Shown here: positions 38,675-46,846 of the stretch, piece by piece
How the letters are laid out: every line of letters starts with the position of its first letter
How positions within the stretch are numbered: the stretch's first letter is position 1
DNA from: Ktedonobacter racemifer DSM 44963
Lineage (GTDB): Bacteria > Chloroflexota > Ktedonobacteria > Ktedonobacterales > Ktedonobacteraceae
Reading direction: 5' to 3'
Assembly: GCF_000178855.1 (NCBI RefSeq)
Contig: NZ_ADVG01000001.1
Span: 3,199,481 to 3,263,480 of the forward strand
Length of the DNA stretch: 64,000 bases
Translations under genes and position numbers: made by a program
Notes under the pieces: model-generated
The model's input: only the letters and a program-made list of their open reading frames with translations
What the model was told of the DNA's origin: nothing
Databases searched by the model: none

Positions 38675-38736
38675 GTTAAGTTTGGTGGATAAGGATGACG
38701 GGCGAACGCCCGTCATCCTTATCCACCAAACTTAAC
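38675..38736. terminator. Very long perfect hairpin
   Basis: A 29-bp perfect stem (38675-38703 with 38708-38736), loop GAAC, with TCGCGCCT at 38651-38658. It lies in the divergent gap upstream of the Fur gene, 84 bases before its start, so terminator use is not obvious. Confidence 0.6.
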
Positions 38737-38819
38737 CTGGCTACATTGACGCTTCTTGTGGGGAGTGCTAGGATAGGGCACAACGTATAATTCCAGTCCA
38801 GTCAGGTAAGGGAACTGCT

Positions 38820-39287
38820 ATGCATCATTATGTTCGTATGGGCAACGAACTGTTGCGTAAACGTGGTTATCGCCTCACGCCTCAACGTCATATGATTTTG
38901 AGTGTGATTCAGGATGCTGATGCCCATCTACGCGTCGAGGAGATAGCCCAGCGAGTCCAGGAGCGCAATCCCTATGTCAGCCTCTCAACAATCTATCGCA
39001 CACTGGAGCTATTGCAAAAATTGGGCTTGATTCGCTCCGCCCACCTACCAGGCGGGCAGCTTTATTATGAGGCGGTCCAGGACCATATTCATCACCACCA
39101 CCTCGTCTGCCGCCAGTGTCAACATACCATTCACCTGGATACGGCTCTCCTGGGAGATCTACACGAAAAACTGGCGCATATGTATGGCTTCCACGAGGTT
39201 ACCCTTGATCTACTGGCCTCTGGCTACTGTGATGCATGTTTAAAACAACTTACTCAAGAAGAGCAAAATCCCCAGCCAAAGCTTTAA
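38820..39287 (+). CDS. Fur-family metal/peroxide-responsive regulator
   Basis: Protein of 155 residues. The winged helix reads RGYRLTPQRHMILSVIQDADAHLRVEEIAQRV and NPYVSLSTIYRTLELLQKLGLI. The dimerisation domain has the metal-binding run DHIHHHHLVCRQCQHTIHLD and the second CxxC in GYCDACLKQL, so both structural zinc pairs are present. It cannot be assigned to Fur, Zur or PerR from sequence alone. The start is ATG 38820. A terminator follows. Confidence 0.92.
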   Translation: MHHYVRMGNELLRKRGYRLTPQRHMILSVIQDADAHLRVEEIAQRVQERNPYVSLSTIYRTLELLQKLGLIRSAHLPGGQLYYEAVQDHIHHHHLVCRQCQHTIHLDTALLGDLHEKLAHMYGFHEVTLDLLASGYCDACLKQLTQEEQNPQPKL

Positions 39288-39312
39288 TCATTAACGGTGC
39301 ATCTTAAACAGA

Positions 39313-39354
39313 GAGAAGAGGTTTTCAGCCTTGACTGAGAACCTCTTCTCTTTT
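39313..39354 (+). terminator. Rho-independent terminator after Fur gene
   Basis: A 16-bp stem with one mismatch (39313-39328 with 39335-39350) then TTTTCTTCT, 26 bases after the stop. Confidence 0.85.
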
Positions 39355-39466
39355 CTTCTGTAACACAGCCTGTAGGATCCATGCTGGCATGAGCTCCAAG
39401 CGAAGCGACCTCTCCGCGTCTGGAAATCAGTCTGCGCGCACGCCAACGATGAATCGTGGGCCTCCA

Positions 39467-39484
39467 GTCCAAGCTAGCTTGGAC
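39467..39484. promoter_or_regulatory. Perfect 18-bp palindrome
   Basis: GTCCAAGCTAGCTTGGAC lies between the convergent Fur and penicillin-binding genes, 22 bases past the stop of the latter. Could be a terminator stem or a protein site; role unknown. Confidence 0.35.
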
Positions 39485-39505
39485 CCTACAATTTAACATC
39501 ACTTA

Positions 39506-41137
39506 TTACAACAGATGCGCAACATTATGGCAGTACTGGTTGGTCGACCCGGTGATTGACGGCGCTGCGGGCGGCAGGTCCGCCTTCACCAAGCCCTGGT
39601 TAAAGATGTCGTTGTAGGTGCTGGTAATCATGGGGCCAACAGCATTCGCACCCTCACCACCATTCTCTTTCATAGCCATAATCGTCAGAGCTGGCATCTT
39701 ATCAGTTTGCTGCCAATCATAAGGCGCTTGAGTAATCAACCAGCCATGTGCTGGCTTTCCATTACCAAGCTCGGCAGTACCAGTTTTGCCGATGATGTTC
39801 CAGCGCGAAGTCGATAGCATGGCACCATGAACAAAATCATTGTTACCGGAACCGCACTGTACCACGCCAAACATGGCTTTGCGCGTATCAATGGCCGTCG
39901 ACTGCTTAATCTGAGCGTCTCCCAGGTTCTGAGGTGAAAAGGTCTTAACTGGCGCCTTATCACGCGTGGCAACCTTGCTCAAGACGGTTGGCTGCATCAA
40001 CTGCCCATCATTGGCGGCGATATTATCGATCATCATCATCTGGAAAGGGGTCACAAAGTCGACGCCCTGACCAAAGGCATTGTCTACCAGGTAATTCTCG
40101 CTCAATGTTCCATCGGTTTGGGTCACCCGGCTTACGGCTACGGGCAATTCAAAGGGGATCTTCTCGCCCACCAGGAACTTCTTGTTGTACGCCAACCATG
40201 AATCAACGCCCATATCCTGGCCAATCTTGGCGAAGAGGATATTGTCCGAGTGCGCGAAGCCATAGTTCGTCGAGACATGCGCGTTGGGACTCGTAAAGGT
40301 GTTAATGTTACTCACCGCAGGAGTAAACAAGTGCTGACCCAGCGTGACTGGTCCCATCGTAAACTTGGGATCATAGGTCTGCCCCAGGGAAGTTGTTCCC
40401 GAGTCGATACCCGCCATTAGGGTCATGGCCTTATAGGTTGAGCCGGGCACATACTGGCCCTGGGTGGGACGGAAGACCAGTGGCCGCTCTGGATCATTGA
40501 CCATCTGGTTGTAATAGGAGAGGCTGGCATGGGTAAGCGTCTGCACCATTTTGTTGGGATCATAGCCGGGGCTGCTATATATGGCTAGGACCTCGCCTGT
40601 ATGTGGATCCATGACCATGGCAGAGCCACGATCAGAGGCAAACGAGTTGACGTTATCGACGGGGGCCTGCTGGTTAAAGTGCTGCACCAGGATACGCTGG
40701 ATACGCACATCTATCGTGAGATAGATATCATCGCCCACAGGCGAGCGGTGCAGCGTCTTATTGACCTGGTTATCTAACGACGTCATCCCGACGCGCCCAG
40801 AGAGGTAGTCGTCAAATTTGGCTTCCAGTCCCGTGGCCAGGAAGTATGGCCCGGGATAGTAGCCAATCAAGCCCGCGAGCGAGGGTTCATAGTAATGACG
40901 TACAAAGCCACCACAGGCATTTGGGTCCGGCTGTGAGTCGGCCAATAGGACGCCGTTGCGATCAAAAATGCGTCCGCGCTGTGGCACGCTGGTACTCATA
41001 CAGCTACGTAAATTGCGCGGGTTAGAGGTCACCTGGTCGGCAACCGCGACCTGCCAGTAGACCAGGCCCGCGCTCATAGCCAGAAACAAGACCAGGAACA
41101 ATTGCGTGATACGGCGAATACCGTGGCTTATGTTCAT
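39506..41137 (-). CDS. Class B penicillin-binding protein (peptidoglycan D,D-transpeptidase)
   Basis: Membrane-anchored transpeptidase of 543 residues that cross-links peptidoglycan. One N-terminal helix (LFLVLFLAMSAGLVYWQVAVA), then RGRIFDRNGVLLADS, the usual start of the extracellular PBP-dimer domain of the PbpA/FtsI branch. The three active-site motifs are intact: PGSTYKAM (Ser233, Lys236), SDN (297-299) and KTGTAELG (451-453). The short pedestal suggests a PbpA-like elongation or septation enzyme. Gagga precedes the ATG. The iscB gene lies immediately upstream on the same strand (73-base gap). Confidence 0.93.
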   Translation of the reverse strand: MNISHGIRRITQLFLVLFLAMSAGLVYWQVAVADQVTSNPRNLRSCMSTSVPQRGRIFDRNGVLLADSQPDPNACGGFVRHYYEPSLAGLIGYYPGPYFLATGLEAKFDDYLSGRVGMTSLDNQVNKTLHRSPVGDDIYLTIDVRIQRILVQHFNQQAPVDNVNSFASDRGSAMVMDPHTGEVLAIYSSPGYDPNKMVQTLTHASLSYYNQMVNDPERPLVFRPTQGQYVPGSTYKAMTLMAGIDSGTTSLGQTYDPKFTMGPVTLGQHLFTPAVSNINTFTSPNAHVSTNYGFAHSDNILFAKIGQDMGVDSWLAYNKKFLVGEKIPFELPVAVSRVTQTDGTLSENYLVDNAFGQGVDFVTPFQMMMIDNIAANDGQLMQPTVLSKVATRDKAPVKTFSPQNLGDAQIKQSTAIDTRKAMFGVVQCGSGNNDFVHGAMLSTSRWNIIGKTGTAELGNGKPAHGWLITQAPYDWQQTDKMPALTIMAMKENGGEGANAVGPMITSTYNDIFNQGLVKADLPPAAPSITGSTNQYCHNVAHLL

Positions 41138-41210
41138 TCATATCCTCAAATGTGCAGCCAGCGTTCGCGACTGCCTTTTTCTTTACAGCATAGTGCGTAC
41201 TATTATGCAT

Positions 41211-42578
41211 TTATACTTGGTGCGGCAAGAAAACCACGAGGTCTTCAGCCTCATGAATGAGTGCCGTACCTTCCTTCTCTCCCTGGCTTTCAATGTCCTG
41301 GCGAGGCGTCTCCTGGCTTGCATTTCCGATGGAACGTGGCATACTTCTTTGGTCGATCATCCATGAGGACCGCGCACTCACTCTCTTCATCTTCTCAAGC
41401 TTGGGAATTGGTTTCAAATCGACCTTTTTCCCGTCTATCATCATCAATATGGCATACCCAGTCGACATACGCCCTTTGATAAAGTATTCCTGTCCTCGAT
41501 AACGCACTTTGTCGAATTTACGAAAGCCTTCAATTTTCCCTGTCGTAAGACGTTGCTCGCTTCGCTTTCCTTTGGTTTGCTGATAATCCCCGTCGGGAAT
41601 GCATTTCTTGACAAGTACCGTTTGTATCTGAATAACAGGCCTTTGTCCGCGTGTCGCAATCATGGCCGCATCAAAACAATGTTCTTTGGGCAAACTCGCA
41701 AGCAAGCGATGTTCTTTGGTCACGAATCCCCAAGTTTCTTCCGCCTCAACCCGTTTCAACAATTGCATGCGGATGCTGCTCATCTGCGTGGCATGCAGCA
41801 GCTTCCCTTTTTTCTTGCCAGTGCACTTGAGCGTTATCGTTCCCGCGTGAAGAGCATCATGACAGGTCTTGCAGAGTGTCAAGAGATTGCTTTCCTCATC
41901 GCTTCCATGGTGGCGACGAAAGATGAGGTGATGCACTTCGAGCCGTTGCTCCTTTGTTTTCCCTTTACAGTGTTGACACGTGTAGCCATCGCGTGTCAGC
42001 ACATAGGCGCGTGTGTTGGCATATCCGTAGTTGATGCCCTTTTGATAAAGCCACTTCTTTCGCAAGACCTCCGGATTTTTGAGTGCATGCGGGTCAAAGG
42101 TAGAAGTTTCCAGCACAATGGACGTGATCGGCAAGATGGATTGCACAAAGCGGATTTCTCGCAGATGGGCATCGATCTTGCTCCTCATGGTTGGGGAAAA
42201 GCGCCCACGCTTGATGGAATTCCTTCGATTCAGCCAGCGCGCAGGCCGATAACGTATTTTTCGGCTGCGGCGTTTACGACGATAGGCGGCTCGTTCTTTC
42301 ATCGCCGTCGCAATATCATTGCGCGCTTCCACTTCAGAAAGATACACGATGTCGTTCTGTTCACTCGCGACAGCCGAACCAATCACTGTACTGCCTGTAT
42401 CCACTCCCAAGGTCAAGGGTTGTGTACTGGGGTGCTCTGGCTGCACGTACAACTTGATCGTAAAAGGGGTTCTGCGGACCACTTTGGCCTTTCCCTCTTT
42501 GAGGAGCAAACGAGCGATCACCGAAGAGCAAGGCATCAGCGGCGTCCGATCTGATGATAAGACATAGACTCGATTCAT
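41211..42578 (-). CDS. iscB: IscB RNA-guided nuclease (OMEGA system, Cas9 ancestor family)
   Basis: Cuts DNA under guidance of an omega RNA (family knowledge). The PLMP domain fills residues 1-50 (VYVLSSDRTPLMPCSS, LLKEGKAKVVRR). RuvC-I has Asp60 in LGVDTGST. The Arg-rich bridge helix spans about 95-126 (YRRKRRSRKIRYRPARWLNR). RuvC-II has Glu157 (IVLETSTFD). The HNH domain has zinc pairs Cys201/204 and Cys236/239 and the catalytic set in EVHHLIF, Asn231 and His240. RuvC-III has His300 and Asp303 (EHCFDAAMIAT). The target-interaction domain follows (GFRKFDKVRYRGQEYFIKGR). Every catalytic residue is present, so it should be active. A C-terminal extension of about 55 residues ends VVFLPHQV. The ribosome site aaagga lies just before the ATG. 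No TnpA transposase gene is adjacent. The structured upstream RNA is a separate entry. Confidence 0.95.
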   Translation of the reverse strand: MNRVYVLSSDRTPLMPCSSVIARLLLKEGKAKVVRRTPFTIKLYVQPEHPSTQPLTLGVDTGSTVIGSAVASEQNDIVYLSEVEARNDIATAMKERAAYRRKRRSRKIRYRPARWLNRRNSIKRGRFSPTMRSKIDAHLREIRFVQSILPITSIVLETSTFDPHALKNPEVLRKKWLYQKGINYGYANTRAYVLTRDGYTCQHCKGKTKEQRLEVHHLIFRRHHGSDEESNLLTLCKTCHDALHAGTITLKCTGKKKGKLLHATQMSSIRMQLLKRVEAEETWGFVTKEHRLLASLPKEHCFDAAMIATRGQRPVIQIQTVLVKKCIPDGDYQQTKGKRSEQRLTTGKIEGFRKFDKVRYRGQEYFIKGRMSTGYAILMMIDGKKVDLKPIPKLEKMKRVSARSSWMIDQRSMPRSIGNASQETPRQDIESQGEKEGTALIHEAEDLVVFLPHQV

Positions 42579-42903
42579 AGATTCCTTTCGGAAAAATGCT
42601 CCGGCAAGCGCCGGGTGATGCGTATCTCTGCACTGTGACCATGCAGAGAATCCGACCTCATCTCGACAAGGTTCAAAAGGCTTTTTGCACCTGGATCACC
42701 GGGCCTTTCCTCAGCCCTACTTAAATCCAGGCGACAGAGCAGCGGTCTGATGCGTCAACCACAGGTGTCATGACCTTTCAAACGGTCTCATCATTTCTGA
42801 TGAGGAGTCTGGTGAACTCAGGCTTCCGAAGAAGCTACCGAACTACGTCTTCAGTGGCTTCCGAAGAAGCCGCTGAGTCTTCAGCTCAATGGTAGTTCAC
42901 AGA
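42579..42903 (-). ncRNA. Omega RNA (HEARO RNA) of the IscB locus
   Basis: The ~325 bases directly upstream of iscB are non-coding and densely paired, as expected for the guide RNA of IscB. On the RNA strand from 5' to 3': an outer stem TCTGTGAACT/AGTTCACCAGA (42894-42903 with 42808-42818) encloses two hairpins with UUCG loops (42856-42871 and about 42821-42836). Then come CTCATCA/TGATGAG (42787-42804), a CCTGGAT/ATCCAGG stem with an inner GGGC/GCCC (42690-42731), TCTCTGCA/TGCAGAGA (42625-42649) and CCGGC/GCCGG (42601-42614), ending at the iscB ribosome site. In this family the guide is the RNA 5' end, so the ~16 bases beyond 42903 (about 42904-42919) are the likely guide. The exact 5' end is inferred. 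Confidence 0.8.
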
Positions 42904-43005
42904 AATGTATCATTCTTACCCACTATTTGCAATGTTGTGGGTAATTGTGGCGATATCTCGGCGATATCTCTCTGTAATATTAACGTTTCTATTACAGAAA
43001 TGTTT

Positions 43006-44157
43006 CTACGCCCGATAATGGCGCAGCATTTCCTCCATGCTGTCGCCACCATACTTCTCCAGCATGGCCTCGGTCAGGACAGCGGTCAGCATGGCCTCGC
43101 CGACAACGCCAGCCGCGGGAACGACGCAGACATCACTGCGCTCGTAGCGGCTCTGATCGATGTTCTCACCGGTCGCCAGGTCAACCGAGGGCAGAGGATG
43201 CGCCAGGCTAGGAATAGGCTTGACGCCCACGCGCGCCACGATCGGCTCGCCGTTGGAGATACCCCCCTCAATACCACCCGCGTTATTCGTCAGGTGCGAC
43301 CAGGCGCCCTCAGACGAGCGGCGCAAGACATCATGCACCTGGGAACCCGTCTTACGTGTCGCGTCAAAGCCTGCGCCAATTTCAACACCCTTGGTCGAGG
43401 GAATGCTCATCAGGGCCATGCCAATGCGAGTGCTCAAGCGGCGATCCCACTGGCTATAGCTACCCAGGCCAATGGGTACCCCGAAGGCGACGACCTCAAA
43501 CACGCCGCCACAGGTATCACCTGCGCGCTTGGCCTCCAGAATGCGTGCGATCATCTTCTCGGTCAATTCCGCACTCGCACAGCGCATCGGCGAGGCTTCA
43601 ACCGCCTCCCACATTTCGGGAGAGTAGCCTTCGGGTGTGAGCGCACGCTCTTCTTCGTAGCCAATATCAACGACGGAGAGGACATGGCTATGGATCTCAA
43701 TACCAAACTGTGCTAGAAACTGGCGGCAGAGTCCGCCAATCGCGACACGCGAGGCTGTCTCTCGTGAACTAGAACGCTCAATGATATTACGTACATCGTC
43801 CTGTCCGTATTTGATCGCCCCAGTAAAGTCGGCATGCCCTGGACGCACACGCGTGACCGTCTCCATCTCAGCCTCGACAGGAGTGGCACTCATGCGCTCT
43901 TCCCAGTTCACCCAGTCACGATTCTCGATCTGCATGGTAATGGGTGAGCCGAGGGTCTTTCCATGACGCACACCGGAGAGGAAGCGGATCTCATCCTTCT
44001 CGATCTTCATGCGTCCACCCCGGCCATAGCCTCCCTGGCGCCTGCGCAAATCAGCGTCTACCAGCGCCTTCTCTACCTGCAATCCAGCGGGCAATCCTTC
44101 AACAACAATCGTCAGACAGGGACCATGCGACTCACCTGCGGTCAAAAAACGGAACAT
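43006..44157 (-). CDS. aroC: Chorismate synthase
   Basis: Last step of the shikimate pathway: makes chorismate from EPSP using reduced FMN. At 383 residues it has the family signatures TAGESHGPCLTIVVEGLPAG, RRRQGGYGRGGRMKIEKDEIRFLSGVRHGKTLGSPI, ERSSSRETASRVAIGG and NNAGGIEGGISNGEPIV, and the end DVCVVPAAGVVGEAM. No other aro genes are in the window. The IscB element lies just downstream of its stop; a hairpin CTGTAATA/TATTACAG (42972-42997) sits between them. Confidence 0.96.
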   Translation of the reverse strand: MFRFLTAGESHGPCLTIVVEGLPAGLQVEKALVDADLRRRQGGYGRGGRMKIEKDEIRFLSGVRHGKTLGSPITMQIENRDWVNWEERMSATPVEAEMETVTRVRPGHADFTGAIKYGQDDVRNIIERSSSRETASRVAIGGLCRQFLAQFGIEIHSHVLSVVDIGYEEERALTPEGYSPEMWEAVEASPMRCASAELTEKMIARILEAKRAGDTCGGVFEVVAFGVPIGLGSYSQWDRRLSTRIGMALMSIPSTKGVEIGAGFDATRKTGSQVHDVLRRSSEGAWSHLTNNAGGIEGGISNGEPIVARVGVKPIPSLAHPLPSVDLATGENIDQSRYERSDVCVVPAAGVVGEAMLTAVLTEAMLEKYGGDSMEEMLRHYRA

Positions 44158-44704
44158 ATTTTTTTAAACTCTCTTTTTTCTTTGACTTGCCTACTCAACT
44201 ACGCATCTAGCTTATTTTATAGCATCTCGTTGTTCTTGGAAATGTGTCATCCCCACTTGTGCTATACAGTTTCTACCACCAAAAATACTGCTGGAGGACG
44301 TTTACTCTACAAGTTAGAACGATTTTTTCTACAACCCACCCAATAAACCTGAAATCTGTCGCTGCGAGGGATGAGAGCATATTCGGCTTCAGCCAGCTAC
44401 GTCCTACTTCAGATTTGCTCTATATCACTGCTCGATTACTCCTGTATGTTTCCAATGTACAGGTTTCAGCGACATTTAAAGATATACGTTCGCTCTCTCT
44501 TAGGAATCATTATAGCATGTTGGTAGACGTGTTTGTTCGCAAAGCGACTTTACTTGTAACACAAGCCTGACTTTATAATTTATCTTTACAATATTTATTG
44601 CATTAGCGTATTGACAGAAAACATAATTGTACTTTACAATATATTTGAAAGTACCTTTTGTGTATTTATGGATAAAATTTGCAAGAACTATGTAGGAGGC
44701 AACT
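44158..44704. other. Divergent intergenic region aroC / XRE-TPR regulator
   Basis: AT-rich, no gene seen. It contains the promoter at 44611-44640 (separate entry) and TTTTTTT next to the aroC start. Confidence 0.4.
44611..44640 (+). promoter_or_regulatory. Promoter of the XRE-TPR regulator
   Basis: TTGACA (44611-44616), an 18-base spacer and TACAAT (44635-44640), about 65 bases before the ATG at 44705. Confidence 0.6.
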
Positions 44705-46063
44705 ATGTCCCCTGAACAAACGTCAAGCAAAATTGGAAAATCGGTAGGAGAAAAACTGCGAAGCGCTCGCATTGCGCAACACTTGACACAGAGCCAGCTC
44801 GCAGCTCCTGATTTTTCTGTCAGCTACATCTCAGCCATTGAGCGTGGACAAATCCACCCTTCTTTGCGCGCCCTGGAGATCCTGGCGACTCGCCTTGGCC
44901 TCTCTTCTACACAACTTCTGCCTAACCGATCTCAGGCAGAGGATCGTGCGAATAGTCTCTTTCCACTTCCAGAACGGGAAGAAGAAGAAATCGATCTCGC
45001 ATTTATAGAGATCAATGTCTCTTTGCATGAAGGAAATACCGCCCATGCACTCGCACAACTCAATCGTATTCCCTTAAAGCGCCTCAAACGTCCCCAGTTC
45101 TTGCGCCATCGGTTCCTTACAGGTTGGTCACACTTCAAAAATGCTCAATATCAGCAAGCCGAGTATGTATTTAATGAAGCCTTGCAAATCGCCAAAGAAC
45201 TCAACGATCATTACTTGACGCTACGCATACTCTACCTGCTTGCTCTCGCCTACAATGCCATGCGTAACTACAGCCAGGCGCTCCTCTCCTTTCAACGTTG
45301 CCTCAACGTCCTGGAAACCTCACCCATTCCTGTTGATCCCTTCTTTGCAACACAGTTACACATGCAGATAGGACAATATTACACCCAGCAAGAGAACCTG
45401 GATCTAGCCATTGACGCCTTCCGTAAAGCCCTTGATGCTATCGGCCCTGAGATCGACTCCCCTCAGAATCACGGAGCCTATCTCGGCATCATTCGCCATC
45501 ACAGCATCAGTAAAGAGTATGATCTTGCTACTCTTTACGCTTTTAAGAGCCTCTATCTCACAAACCAGGCCCAACTTGCTCAACTGAGAAGCGAAGTGTA
45601 CTACTATCTAGGGCAGGCAATACTCAAAAACGACTCAGAGCAGGCTCGCTCATTTCTGGACAATGTGCTTCAACAAGAAGAACGCCTCCGCGCGCTCGAC
45701 CCACTCTCGCTCGCAAGCCTCTACATTACCAATGCCTCCTGGTACTTTGCCCAGCAAGACTATGAGCAGGCTTACGCCTTTGCCCAGAAGAGCAAGGCGC
45801 TCGCAGATGAATTTGAAAACAATATCATCGGTGCGGAGACCTATATTGTTCTTGGGTGCATCGCTTATGCCCAGGGGAAACGGGCTCGGGGCGATGAAGA
45901 CTTCATCAAGGGCCTGCATATTCTTGAACACCTGGAACGCCACGAAGAACTGGCCAATGAATCTGTGCATTACGCGCAACTGCTTGAGGAGAATGGCAAG
46001 GAACGCGAGGCCTTCGCCTACTTCCGCCGCGCTTTCCAGAGTCGCCAAAAAGTTGGCAAGTAA
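44705..46063 (+). CDS. XRE-family helix-turn-helix protein with TPR repeats
   Basis: Regulator of 452 residues. HTH residues 12-70: GEKLRSARIAQHLTQSQLAAPDFSVSYISAIERGQIHPSLRALEILATRLG. From about residue 100 there are TPR-like helix pairs (AEYVFNEALQIAKELNDHY, AIDAFRKALDAIG, AYAFAQKSKALADEF) to the end. The layout is like RRNPP-type peptide-sensing regulators (PlcR, Rgg), but no small peptide gene is seen beside it. The ribosome site taggagg precedes the ATG. It is a clear paralog of the protein at 49049-50431. Confidence 0.88.
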   Translation: MSPEQTSSKIGKSVGEKLRSARIAQHLTQSQLAAPDFSVSYISAIERGQIHPSLRALEILATRLGLSSTQLLPNRSQAEDRANSLFPLPEREEEEIDLAFIEINVSLHEGNTAHALAQLNRIPLKRLKRPQFLRHRFLTGWSHFKNAQYQQAEYVFNEALQIAKELNDHYLTLRILYLLALAYNAMRNYSQALLSFQRCLNVLETSPIPVDPFFATQLHMQIGQYYTQQENLDLAIDAFRKALDAIGPEIDSPQNHGAYLGIIRHHSISKEYDLATLYAFKSLYLTNQAQLAQLRSEVYYYLGQAILKNDSEQARSFLDNVLQQEERLRALDPLSLASLYITNASWYFAQQDYEQAYAFAQKSKALADEFENNIIGAETYIVLGCIAYAQGKRARGDEDFIKGLHILEHLERHEELANESVHYAQLLEENGKEREAFAYFRRAFQSRQKVGK

Positions 46064-46197
46064 GCTAACCACACAATATTAGGGAGCAAAAGCGAAACTT
46101 ATAACTTCCCTTTAGCTCAAAACAGTTTCACAAGAGGGAGATTACGACCGGGTCCGCACCGTCATTTCTAGCAGAGTATCGCATAACAGAAAGTAGT

Positions 46198-46249
46198 CAG
46201 GTTTGGTGAAGATTCTGAGAAGACCGCCTCAGAATCTTCACCAAACCTG
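46198..46249. terminator. Very long perfect hairpin before moaC
   Basis: A 22-bp perfect stem (46198-46219 with 46228-46249), 8-base loop, between the XRE-TPR stop (135 bases away) and the moaC start (73 bases away). It has no T-tract. Confidence 0.55.
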
Positions 46250-46321
46250 GCTTTGCGTCTGTAAGAGTGGCAGGCATGATTGGTGTGCGTTATACTGGAG
46301 GGCACAAAAGGAGGTCGCTTT

Positions 46322-46834
46322 ATGTCTTCGCCAATCGATAAGCCACAGCAACTGACACACCTGGACGAACAGGGTAATATCCACATGGTCGATGTGACCA
46401 CCCGTCCCGATACGATGCGAGAGGCCATCGCCAAGGGACGCATACGCATGCAGCCCGAAACCGTCCGCTTAATTGAACACAACCAGGTTTCGAAAGGGAG
46501 TGTCCTGGAGACCGCCAAGATCGCGGGCATCATGGCCGCCAAGCAGACTCCACAGCTCATTCCGCTCTGCCATCCCCTGCCAATGACGCATATTGATCTC
46601 CATTTTCTCCTTGATAGCGAGCAGGGATGTATCTCGATTGAGGGACGCACCCGCACAACCTATAAAACAGGTGTCGATGTTGAAGCACTCACCGCCGTTA
46701 CTGTAGCCGCCCTGACGATCTATGATATGTGTAAGGGACTCGACACCACAATTACCCTGGAGCAAGCCTATGTGGCACAGAAGAGCGGCGGCAAAAGCGG
46801 CACCGTCTCCTTTACGCCAGAGCAACGGAGTTAG
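46322..46834 (+). CDS. moaC: Cyclic pyranopterin monophosphate synthase MoaC
   Basis: Second half of the first step of molybdenum cofactor synthesis, forming cyclic pyranopterin monophosphate with MoaA. Family motifs: HMVDVTTRPDTMREAIAKGRI, AGIMAAKQTPQLIPLCHPLPMTHID, GRTRTTYKTGVDVEALTAVTVAALTIYDMCK, and SGGKSG near the end. The start is ATG 46322 with aaaggagg eight bases upstream. moaA is not adjacent. It supplies the same cofactor pathway served by fdhD at 37.3 kb. Confidence 0.96.
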   Translation: MSSPIDKPQQLTHLDEQGNIHMVDVTTRPDTMREAIAKGRIRMQPETVRLIEHNQVSKGSVLETAKIAGIMAAKQTPQLIPLCHPLPMTHIDLHFLLDSEQGCISIEGRTRTTYKTGVDVEALTAVTVAALTIYDMCKGLDTTITLEQAYVAQKSGGKSGTVSFTPEQRS

Positions 46835-46846
46835 CCCCTCAGCTCA

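Noticed and set aside
41553..42554. 333-codon plus-strand frame
   Set aside because: Antisense shadow of iscB; the minus-strand protein has all nuclease motifs.
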